Below, one piece after another: positions 13,479-19,143 of a stretch of DNA of 19,143 bases. Made by a program: the position numbers and the translations under genes. The notes under the pieces were generated by a model. That model did no database searches. It was given only the letters and a program-made list of their open reading frames with translations, and had not been told where the DNA came from. The stretch lies in the NCBI GenBank assembly GCA_038046265.1, contig JBBSWN010000035.1:1-19143 (forward strand). The letters are read 5' to 3'. The DNA comes from JAGWAC01 sp038046265. GTDB lineage: Archaea > Nanobdellota > Nanobdellia > SCGC-AAA011-G17 > JACPIM01. How positions within the stretch are numbered: position 1 is the first letter of the stretch; each line of letters starts with the position of its first letter.

Positions 13479-14399
13479 ATGAAGAAATTTCCAAAATTAA
13501 AGAACAAGGCAATTTTGAGCCCAATGGCTGGAGTAACTGATGTTGTATTTAGAAAACTTGCCAAACTTTACGGAGCTGGATTAACTTATACTGAATTTGT
13601 AAGCAGCACTGGAATTGTGAGAGAAAATTGCACTACTTTAAAGATGATTGAAACTGATACAGAAGAAAAGCCTGTTGGTGTTCAGCTATTTGGAAATAAT
13701 GTGGAAGAAGTTGTTAATGCAGCTAAATTAGTTGAAAAAGATTTTGATGTAATTGATGTAAACTGCGGATGTCCAGCCTGGAAGGTTATAAAAACTGGAG
13801 CTGGAAGCGCAATGCTGAATAACAAAAAAAAGATTGGAGAATTCATAAGCCAATTGGCAGATTCTGTAAAGAAACCAGTAACCTTGAAAATCAGGACTGG
13901 AATTAATGACAAGAAAATTAATGCAGTTGAAGTTGCAAAAGAAGCTGAAAATTCAGGAGCTGCTGCAATAGCTATTCATGGAAGGACCCAGGAGCAAGGA
14001 TATAGTGGAAAAGCTAATTGGGAAATAATTTCAGCAGTAAAAAGAGCAGTCAATATTCCAGTTATTGGAAATGGCGATGTTTTTTCTCCAGAAGATTTTG
14101 AGAAGAGACTAAAAGAAAGCGGGGTTGATTACATAATGATTGCAAGGGGGGCTGTTGGAAATCCATTTATTTTCAGACAAGTAAATAATTATTTAAAAAA
14201 AGGAAACTATGATAAGAAAAATCCAATTGAGCAATTCAAAGATTATTTAAAAATTGCAGAAAAGCATAATTTAAGTTTTAACCAAATTAAAATGCATTCA
14301 ATCAGCTTTACAAAAGGAATGGAAAATGGATCAAGAACAAGAGATTCTTTATCAAAGTGCAAAGATTTAGAGGAAATCAAGAAAGTATTAAACTTTTAG
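13479..14399 (+). CDS. dus: tRNA-dihydrouridine synthase
   Basis: This FMN enzyme reduces uridine to dihydrouridine in tRNA loops. The 306-residue protein has a TIM-barrel start LSPMAGVTDVVFRKL (13-27) and PVGVQLFGN (65-73). The catalytic segment DVNCGCPAWKVIKTGAGSAML (93-113) has the active cysteine Cys98. It is followed by LKIRTG (Lys137 at the FMN), AIHGRTQEQGYSGKANW, IPVIGNGDV and IARGAVGNPFIF for phosphate binding, and a short helical C-terminal tRNA-binding domain. Which uridines it modifies cannot be told by eye. Length and order are normal for the family. It sits just after the DUF1385 gene, with which it may share a transcript. Confidence 0.95.
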   Translation: MKKFPKLKNKAILSPMAGVTDVVFRKLAKLYGAGLTYTEFVSSTGIVRENCTTLKMIETDTEEKPVGVQLFGNNVEEVVNAAKLVEKDFDVIDVNCGCPAWKVIKTGAGSAMLNNKKKIGEFISQLADSVKKPVTLKIRTGINDKKINAVEVAKEAENSGAAAIAIHGRTQEQGYSGKANWEIISAVKRAVNIPVIGNGDVFSPEDFEKRLKESGVDYIMIARGAVGNPFIFRQVNNYLKKGNYDKKNPIEQFKDYLKIAEKHNLSFNQIKMHSISFTKGMENGSRTRDSLSKCKDLEEIKKVLNF

Positions 14400-14410
14400 A
14401 GAATATAATT

Positions 14411-14419
14411 ATTTAAATA
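14411..14419 (+). promoter_or_regulatory. TATA box for the second Nudix gene
   Basis: ATTTAAATA lies 32 to 24 bases before the ATG at 14443. The frame is open from a TTG at 14431, but that would be too close to the box for a leaderless start. Confidence 0.45.
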
Positions 14420-14442
14420 CTATTAATTATTTGAGATTTTTT

Positions 14443-14865
14443 ATGGATAAAGGAGAATTTAAGATACCAAGAGCTGGAAGCGCAATTTTAATTGAGCATA
14501 ATGGAAAGTATTTATTAGGAAAAAGAAACAAGAAAAATTATCTTAATTTCTGGGTTATACCAGGAGGAAAAGTTGAGTGGGGAGAAAGCTTGGAGCAGGC
14601 AGGAATAAGAGAGTTCAAGGAAGAAACTAATTTAGACATTGAAATTATTAAGTTTTTAAAATGGAAGGAAATAATTAATACTAAGGATGACTATCACAGG
14701 TATGTTTTCTTTTTCCTGGGAAAACTGAAAAATGATGATTTTGATATCAAGACAAACGAAGATGTAAGCGAGGCAAAGTTTTTCTCTGCAGATGAATTAA
14801 GCAAACTAGAACCTTTAGCTGAAAGTGCGAAAGATATTTTTAGATTTTTAGGGATTTTGAAATAA
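14443..14865 (+). CDS. Nudix hydrolase (second copy in the window)
   Basis: The 140-residue single-domain Nudix protein has the box G-x5-E-x7-RE-x-x-EE beginning at GGKVEWGE and ending KEETNLD. The first strand (AGSAILIEHNGKYLLGKR) and IPGG before the box are typical. It shares the unusual EETNLD ending with the Nudix protein at 969-1373, where most family members have Gly after the glutamates, so the two are likely paralogues. The LEWG/VEWGES form is common among ADP-ribose and MutT-like subgroups, but the substrate is not assignable. The start is taken as the ATG at 14443 from TATA spacing. A T7 run directly after the stop (14866-14872) is a likely terminator. Confidence 0.87.
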   Translation: MDKGEFKIPRAGSAILIEHNGKYLLGKRNKKNYLNFWVIPGGKVEWGESLEQAGIREFKEETNLDIEIIKFLKWKEIINTKDDYHRYVFFFLGKLKNDDFDIKTNEDVSEAKFFSADELSKLEPLAESAKDIFRFLGILK

Positions 14866-14872
14866 TTTTTTT
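14866..14872 (+). terminator. T7 terminator after the second Nudix gene
   Basis: Seven consecutive T residues follow the TAA stop (14863-14865) with no gap, a typical archaeal intrinsic termination signal. Confidence 0.35.
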
Positions 14873-14883
14873 AAAAGCAAAAG

Positions 14884-14892
14884 GTTTAAAAA
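14884..14892 (+). promoter_or_regulatory. TATA box for the 14917 gene
   Basis: GTTTAAAAA lies 33 to 25 bases before the ATG at 14917, consistent with a leaderless or nearly leaderless transcript. Confidence 0.4.
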
Positions 14893-14916
14893 CCATCTAA
14901 AAGCGATTTTTATTAG

Positions 14917-15420
14917 ATGTATAGTAAACAGACAGTTGCAGAGACTCTTTTAAGAAAAGGCGTTCTAAATTTAGATTTAATAGAAGTTCCCATTGTATTA
15001 GATGGATTTTTTGGACCAATAGAGCAGCTAAGATCTGAAGAAAAAATAAAGAAAAAACCTAAGAAAGCCCCTGATGAAAAAAATCCAGAACCAGTTTATT
15101 TTGGAGAAAAAATTAGTTTAAAGTTGTTAGAAGAATTAGAAAGTGAAAAAGGATTAGCAGCCAGAGTATTAAATGCTATAAGACATTTTACAAGAAAGGG
15201 GGGTAAATATACTTCTGCTTTAGAGGAAACCCCAAGTCTGGCAGAAGCACGGGATTTATATTTTGCATCAGTCTCAAAGACTGAAAGGGGAGAAATAAAA
15301 AGACCTTGGGAATTTAGAAGGGGCTTTGGGAAAAAAAGTTTCAGACTTCTTGAGAAATACCTACAACGAACTATGTCAATATCAAGAAATTATTCTAGAG
15401 CTTTAGCAAATACCGATTAA
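14917..15420 (+). CDS. Hypothetical basic protein, 167 residues
   Basis: I do not recognise the family. The N-terminus has a short helix and a hydrophobic stretch (LDLIEVPIVLDGFFG). Residues 40-58 are a Lys/Pro/Glu-rich, probably disordered linker. The rest is helical and basic, with RHFTRKGGKYTSALEE near 89-104 and RRGFGKKSFRLLEKYLQR near 133-150. No Cys, signal peptide or membrane segment is present. The charge suggests nucleic-acid or ribosome binding, but nothing more specific can be said. The TATA box and preceding T7 terminator suggest a single-gene unit. It is convergent with the DUF255 gene with a 21-base gap. Confidence 0.65.
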   Translation: MYSKQTVAETLLRKGVLNLDLIEVPIVLDGFFGPIEQLRSEEKIKKKPKKAPDEKNPEPVYFGEKISLKLLEELESEKGLAARVLNAIRHFTRKGGKYTSALEETPSLAEARDLYFASVSKTERGEIKRPWEFRRGFGKKSFRLLEKYLQRTMSISRNYSRALANTD

Positions 15421-15441
15421 ACAAGTTTATAAATTATTTTA

Positions 15442-16851
15442 TTAAAAAATCTCTATCACTTCTGCAAAAGAAGCTGAAAAAACAGAATTTGGATCTATAA
15501 AATCTTTAACTGAATTTATTGTTTTTGCTGCTAATTCAAAGTATTCTTGTTTATTTGTTTTTTTATATAAATTTATTAAAACTTTAATAGCCAAAGAATT
15601 TTGTTCTGGATCTACTTTTCTAATCTTTAAAAAGCCAAAGTTATCTTCTGATTCTTTTATATCATAGAACATATTTTCATCTAAGAAATTTTTCATAGTT
15701 AATTGAATTAGTTCCTCTGCTTTTTTTATGTAATCTTCTTGATTTGTTTTTAATAATGAATTTATTAATAGTAAATGATTTTTCAATAAATAAGGTGAAA
15801 AGGGCTTAGTATCGTAATAATGCAAAACTCCTTCTTTATTTACTAAATTTTTTAATAAAAAGTCTAAGGCAGTTAATGCAATTTTCTCGTATTCTTTATT
15901 ATTTAATATTTCAGAGGCTAAGAAAAGGGAGTTTACTGCATAACAATTAAAATCTATGAATAAGGTTTTATCTATATCTGGTTTTTTCACTTTTTTTCTT
16001 TCTTTTAAGGTTAACTTAGAATATTCTTCATTTGCATCTTGGCTTGCATAAAAATAATTTTTTTCTTTATCTAGGAAATTATTTAAGATAAAGTCTATTG
16101 TTTTTTGAGCTGTTTCTTTGAATTTACCAATCCTTGTTAATTTATAGGCTAATAAGTATATAACTAATAATCTTGAATTATCTTCTAATAATTTTTCATA
16201 ATGTGGCTTACTCCAGTCTTGTTGGGTAGCATATCTATAGAATCCATATTCTTCTTTGTCAAATATTTCTCCTTCAGACATATTTGTCAATGTTTTAATT
16301 AACATTTCTTTAGATTCATTGTCTTTCAATTGTAAAAGAAATTCTAATATATTGTGGAAAGGGAATTTTTGCTCAAACCCAAAACCACCAAAATAAGGAT
16401 CATAATTTGCTTTTATTTCAGTAAAAATATCTTCTTTTAGTTTATTTAAGTCTTTATTGTTAAATTTTCTCTCTGTAATTTCTGTTTGTATTTTTTTATT
16501 TTGTTCTTTAAATAATTTTATGGCATTTTCTAGAAAAGAAAGCATTTGATAAGGAGAAAGGTACATAGCTCCTGAAATAATTTCTCCTTCGATATTTAGA
16601 ATTGTTGTTGTTGGCCAACCACCAATATTATATCTTATATTTATATCTGGTCTTTTGTCTGTATCAACTCTTATTGGAACAAATTTTTCATTAACAAATT
16701 TAATAACCTCTTCATTATCATAAGTATCATGATCTAATCGCTTGCACCAGTAACACCATGTAGCCATTATATCTAGTAGAATGGGCTTCTGTTCGTTTTT
16801 TGCTTTATCAAAATTTGCCTTCTCCCATTCTAGCCAGATTATTTTACTCAT
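15442..16851 (-). CDS. DUF255 family protein: thioredoxin domain plus alpha-toroid
   Basis: The 469-residue protein begins with a thioredoxin-fold domain (about 1-115) holding ATWCYWCKRLD (Cys33, Cys36). The cis-Pro loop is GGWPTT (Pro80). The rest is an all-helical repeat region of the six-hairpin glycosidase type. It includes GFGFEQKFP (155-163) and YGFYRYATQQDWSKPHYEKLLEDN (202-225), which correspond to the conserved DUF255/YyaL blocks. Family members usually run near 600-700 residues, so this is a compact form. The catalytic role is unknown. The usual first-domain motif in the family has Cys-His around CHWCH; here it is WCYWC, closer to an active thioredoxin. There is no signal peptide. 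The ATG at 16851 is supported by the TATA element shared with the divergent ABCE1 gene. Confidence 0.85.
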   Translation of the reverse strand: MSKIIWLEWEKANFDKAKNEQKPILLDIMATWCYWCKRLDHDTYDNEEVIKFVNEKFVPIRVDTDKRPDINIRYNIGGWPTTTILNIEGEIISGAMYLSPYQMLSFLENAIKLFKEQNKKIQTEITERKFNNKDLNKLKEDIFTEIKANYDPYFGGFGFEQKFPFHNILEFLLQLKDNESKEMLIKTLTNMSEGEIFDKEEYGFYRYATQQDWSKPHYEKLLEDNSRLLVIYLLAYKLTRIGKFKETAQKTIDFILNNFLDKEKNYFYASQDANEEYSKLTLKERKKVKKPDIDKTLFIDFNCYAVNSLFLASEILNNKEYEKIALTALDFLLKNLVNKEGVLHYYDTKPFSPYLLKNHLLLINSLLKTNQEDYIKKAEELIQLTMKNFLDENMFYDIKESEDNFGFLKIRKVDPEQNSLAIKVLINLYKKTNKQEYFELAAKTINSVKDFIDPNSVFSASFAEVIEIF

Positions 16852-16870
16852 AGAAAAATGGCTAAATAAT

Positions 16871-16883
16871 ATAAATTTATAAA
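16871..16883. promoter_or_regulatory. Shared bidirectional TATA element, DUF255 / ABCE1 genes
   Basis: ATAAATTTATAAA in a 56-base divergent gap lies 20-32 bases upstream of the minus-strand ATG at 16851 and 37-25 bases upstream of the plus-strand ATG at 16908. It can therefore serve both genes at leaderless or near-leaderless spacing. The same 13 bases occur at 7535-7547 between another divergent pair. Confidence 0.5.
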
Positions 16884-16907
16884 GTATTTTGTTTTGATGT
16901 TTTAAAA

Positions 16908-18671
16908 ATGAGAAAGATAGCTGTTATTGTTGAAAAAAGCAGATGCCATCCAGACAGGTGCCAGCATGAATGCATGAAGTTTGATCCTGTAAACAGGTCT
17001 GGTGGAGTGGGATTTCACTTGGGTGAAGACAATAAATCTTGCATAGATGAAAAAATAGCAACTGACATGCACAAGATATGTGCAAAAAAATGCCCTTTTT
17101 CAGCCATCTCAGTAGTTAATTTGCCTGAACAATTAAAAGAAGAGCCGTTGCATAGATATGGAAACAATGAATTCATGTTATTCGGGCTGCCTTTGTTCAA
17201 GGAAAATAAAGTTATTGGAATTTTAGGAAGAAATGGAATTGGAAAAAGCACTGCCCTGAATATTTTAACAGGAAGCTTGATACCAAACTTGGGAAATTAT
17301 AAAGAAAAATCCAAAGAAAGTAACGTAATTCAAAAATATTCAAAAGTTAATTTAGGAAAATATTTCAAAAGTCTTTATGACAAAAAAGCCAAGTTTTCAT
17401 ATAAACCACAAAGAGTTGAATTAATTGGAAGAAAGTACACTGGAAAAGTTATTGATTTATTAAAAAGCGTTGATGAAAAAAATCTAAGTGAAAAATTAAT
17501 TTCAGAATTTGAACTAGACAAAGTAAAAAACAGGAATCTTAAAGACTTGTCAGGCGGTGAATTGCAGAAAGTTGCTATTATTGCAGCTTCTGTAAAAAAA
17601 GCAGATTATTATTTTTTTGACGAGCCTTCTTCTTTTTGTGACATTAAAAACAGGATAAAAATGGCAAAATTAATTCGAGAATTAGGAAAAGAAAGCAGGG
17701 TAATTGTTGTTGACCATGATCTAGCTACTTTGGATTTTGTTTCTGATGAAATCCAGATTGTTTACGGAGAACCTGGAGCTTATGGTATTTTTTCACAGAC
17801 AAAAGGAATTAGCAGAGCCATAAACGAATATCTTGAAGGAAATTTGAGAGAAGAAAACATAAGATATAGAAATTACTCTATTAATTTCAAGCCTTTAACA
17901 TTAAGAAGAGAATTTACAAAAGAAATTTTTCTGGAAATTCCCAAACTCCAAAAAAGCTTTAGTGATTTTAAATTAAACATAAGTAACTTTAATTTGCATA
18001 AAGGCCAAGTTATAGCAATTATGGGGGCAAACGGTCTTGGAAAAAGCACTTTTTTAAATATCATAGCAGGAAAACTAAAAGCTGACAATACTGATTTTAA
18101 ATTTAAAAATTCTGCTTACAAAGAACAGGATTTAGAAAGTTCTGACTTAAATGTAAAAGAATACTTGGAAAGCAAAGGGAAGAATATATTTTCTGACAAA
18201 TGGTTAAATAGTTTATTGATTGAGAAGCTTGATTTAGAAAGATTATTTGAAGAAAATTTAAGACATTTATCTGGGGGAGAATTACAAAAAGTAAACATTG
18301 TTGGAACTTTAGCAAAAGATGCTGAACTAATATTAATGGATGAACCTAGTGCATTTATTGATGTTGAAGACAGATTAAAAGTAGCTGAAATAATTAAGGA
18401 TTTTGCAATCAAAAAAGAAATCTGTGCAATTATAGTTGATCATGACATTCAATTTGTAGATTACTTGGCAGATTCTTTGCTTGTATTTGAAGGAGATCCA
18501 GGAAAAAAAGGGCAAGTGTTTGGGCCTTTTGACAAAAACGAGGGGATGAACAGAATATTAAAAAGTTTAGAAATAACATATAGAAAAGACAAGGAAACAA
18601 ACAGAGCTAGAATAAACAAAGAAGGATCTCAATTAGACCAGGAACAAAAGAAAAAAGGAGAATACTATTAG
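16908..18671 (+). CDS. abcE1: ABCE1/RLI ribosome-recycling ATPase with reduced iron-sulfur domain
   Basis: ABCE1 splits terminated ribosomes into subunits, driven by ATP, with an N-terminal domain that normally holds two [4Fe-4S] clusters. The 587-residue protein has both ABC domains. NBD1 has Walker A GRNGIGKST (107-115), signature LSGGE (214-218), Walker B Asp238/Glu239 and H-loop His270. NBD2 has Walker A around GANGLGKST (373-381), LSGGE (454-458), Asp478/Glu479 and His512. The C-terminal RINKEGSQLDQEQ...GEYY tail is diagnostic of the family. The N-terminal domain has cysteines only at 13, 18, 22, 45, 58 and 62. Canonical Cys are replaced by Asp26, Thr52 and His55, which suggests one of the two clusters is lost. 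NBD1 has GRNG where GPNG is usual. The next gene follows after three bases. Confidence 0.95.
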   Translation: MRKIAVIVEKSRCHPDRCQHECMKFDPVNRSGGVGFHLGEDNKSCIDEKIATDMHKICAKKCPFSAISVVNLPEQLKEEPLHRYGNNEFMLFGLPLFKENKVIGILGRNGIGKSTALNILTGSLIPNLGNYKEKSKESNVIQKYSKVNLGKYFKSLYDKKAKFSYKPQRVELIGRKYTGKVIDLLKSVDEKNLSEKLISEFELDKVKNRNLKDLSGGELQKVAIIAASVKKADYYFFDEPSSFCDIKNRIKMAKLIRELGKESRVIVVDHDLATLDFVSDEIQIVYGEPGAYGIFSQTKGISRAINEYLEGNLREENIRYRNYSINFKPLTLRREFTKEIFLEIPKLQKSFSDFKLNISNFNLHKGQVIAIMGANGLGKSTFLNIIAGKLKADNTDFKFKNSAYKEQDLESSDLNVKEYLESKGKNIFSDKWLNSLLIEKLDLERLFEENLRHLSGGELQKVNIVGTLAKDAELILMDEPSAFIDVEDRLKVAEIIKDFAIKKEICAIIVDHDIQFVDYLADSLLVFEGDPGKKGQVFGPFDKNEGMNRILKSLEITYRKDKETNRARINKEGSQLDQEQKKKGEYY

Positions 18672-18674
18672 AAT

Positions 18675-19076
18675 ATGAATTGGGATCTTTTTGCTCAGGA
18701 AGTACAAGATCTTTCAAAGAAAATAGATTATCATCCTGACATAATTATAGGGATAACTCGTGGAGGCATCATACCAGCAAGGCTTCTTTCTACATACCTT
18801 AATGTTAGTGAAATGTATTGTTTGACAGTTCGAAAAATAGATGAAGAAAGAAAAGTTTCTACAGAAATACTAGAGAATTTAGTAGATAAAAACATTTTAC
18901 TTGTGGAAGATATGCTTGAAACTGGAAGAAGCATGATAGTTGCTAAAAAGTACCTAAAATCCAAAGGAGCTAAAGTAAAAACTGCATGTTTATACTTTAT
19001 GCCTATTTCTGAAATTGTTCCTGATTTCTATTTAAGGGAAGTGCAAGAAGTCCAGAGATTCCCATGGGATAGCTAG
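18675..19076 (+). CDS. Phosphoribosyltransferase (type I fold)
   Basis: The 133-residue protein has the PRPP-binding motif ILLVEDMLETGRSM (74-87), with the usual acidic pair and TG loop. An N-terminal DIIIGITRGGIIPARLLS (22-39) contains the PRPP-loop type RGG. Small archaeal proteins of this kind are often annotated hypoxanthine/guanine/xanthine phosphoribosyltransferases, which salvage purine bases with PRPP. Specificity here cannot be read; the C-terminal FPWDS resembles the WDS/FPW ending seen in xanthine/guanine enzymes. The ATG is three bases after the ABCE1 stop with no promoter of its own, so it is co-transcribed with the ribosome-recycling gene. No linked purine pathway gene is in the window. 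Confidence 0.88.
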   Translation: MNWDLFAQEVQDLSKKIDYHPDIIIGITRGGIIPARLLSTYLNVSEMYCLTVRKIDEERKVSTEILENLVDKNILLVEDMLETGRSMIVAKKYLKSKGAKVKTACLYFMPISEIVPDFYLREVQEVQRFPWDS

Positions 19077-19103
19077 TGTTTTTAAAAATTTCCAATACAT
19101 ACC

Positions 19104-19111
19104 TTTAAATA
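19104..19111 (+). promoter_or_regulatory. Possible TATA box for a gene beyond the window edge
   Basis: TTTAAATA lies downstream of the phosphoribosyltransferase gene. An ATG at 19122 opens a frame that runs off the window, but it is only 18 bases from the start of the box, too close for the spacing used elsewhere. The true start may lie past 19143. The purine-rich AAGGAGAG at 19127-19134 could be a Shine-Dalgarno sequence for it. Confidence 0.25.
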
Positions 19112-19143
19112 CTCATACTTTATGATAAGGAGAGTATATAGGG

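Noticed and set aside
18116..18412. 98-codon minus-strand open frame inside ABCE1 NBD2
   Set aside because: It is antisense to conserved ABC motifs; Ser/Phe-rich shadow composition.
1..19143. CRISPR array, insertion sequence, integrase or phage gene
   Set aside because: No regularly spaced direct repeats, transposase or integrase motifs, or terminal inverted repeats were seen on either strand.
19122..19143. Partial gene starting at ATG 19122
   Set aside because: Only seven codons are visible and the TATA-like box is too close for this start, so no coding call is made.

Overview
The window is low-GC, gene-dense archaeal DNA with 23 confident or probable genes and no intergenic stretch over 300 bases. 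Archaeal markers are an ABCE1/RLI ribosome-recycling ATPase, a deoxyhypusine synthase family enzyme, an archaeal-type ArgRS, and TATA boxes placed about 20-32 bases before start codons, which implies mostly leaderless mRNAs. Small compact proteins, several orphan genes and bacterial-looking metabolic genes (pyruvate dehydrogenase type complex, LipB, YqhQ/DUF1385, DUF255) suggest a DPANN archaeon of the Woesearchaeota/Pacearchaeota type. That placement is an inference from gene content; no rRNA is present to confirm it.

Layout. 1-830: an exported Cys-containing protein and a small membrane-anchored protein, overlapping by ATGA. 843-1519: a strong promoter, a 28-codon micro-ORF ending in a CxxC, a Nudix hydrolase, and on the opposite strand a 53-residue CxxC protein. 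1627-4913: a B12-binding-type radical SAM protein divergent from argS. 4968-6537: a small DUF3566-like membrane protein divergent from a two-gene unit of an unknown 92-residue protein and a deoxyhypusine synthase family enzyme, closed by an A/T stem-loop terminator. 6699-7518: an orphan basic protein convergent with an ASCH-domain protein.

7580-11853 is the main operon: a small thioredoxin-like protein, E1 alpha, E1 beta, a LipB-type octanoyl/lipoyl transferase, and a lipoyl-bearing E2. Genes are fused or overlapping at every junction, and three starts carry Shine-Dalgarno sequences (AGGTGAT, GAGGAG, GGGAG), unlike the leaderless single genes. The complex would oxidatively decarboxylate pyruvate or another 2-oxoacid, with LipB supplying the octanoyl/lipoyl group on E2. 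No E3 (dihydrolipoamide dehydrogenase) lies in the window, although E2 keeps an E3-binding domain.

11884-14865: a GT-A glycosyltransferase, a YqhQ/DUF1385 membrane protein, a tRNA-dihydrouridine synthase and a second Nudix hydrolase, each with its own TATA box. 14917-15420: an orphan basic protein, convergent with a compact DUF255 thioredoxin/alpha-toroid protein (15442-16851). That gene shares one palindromic TATA element with the divergent ABCE1 gene (16908-18671), which runs on into a phosphoribosyltransferase.

The most notable observation is that this ABCE1 has lost three of the nine canonical N-terminal cysteines, in a pattern matching loss of one of its two [4Fe-4S] clusters. I saw no CRISPR array, tRNA, rRNA, transposon or phage gene.
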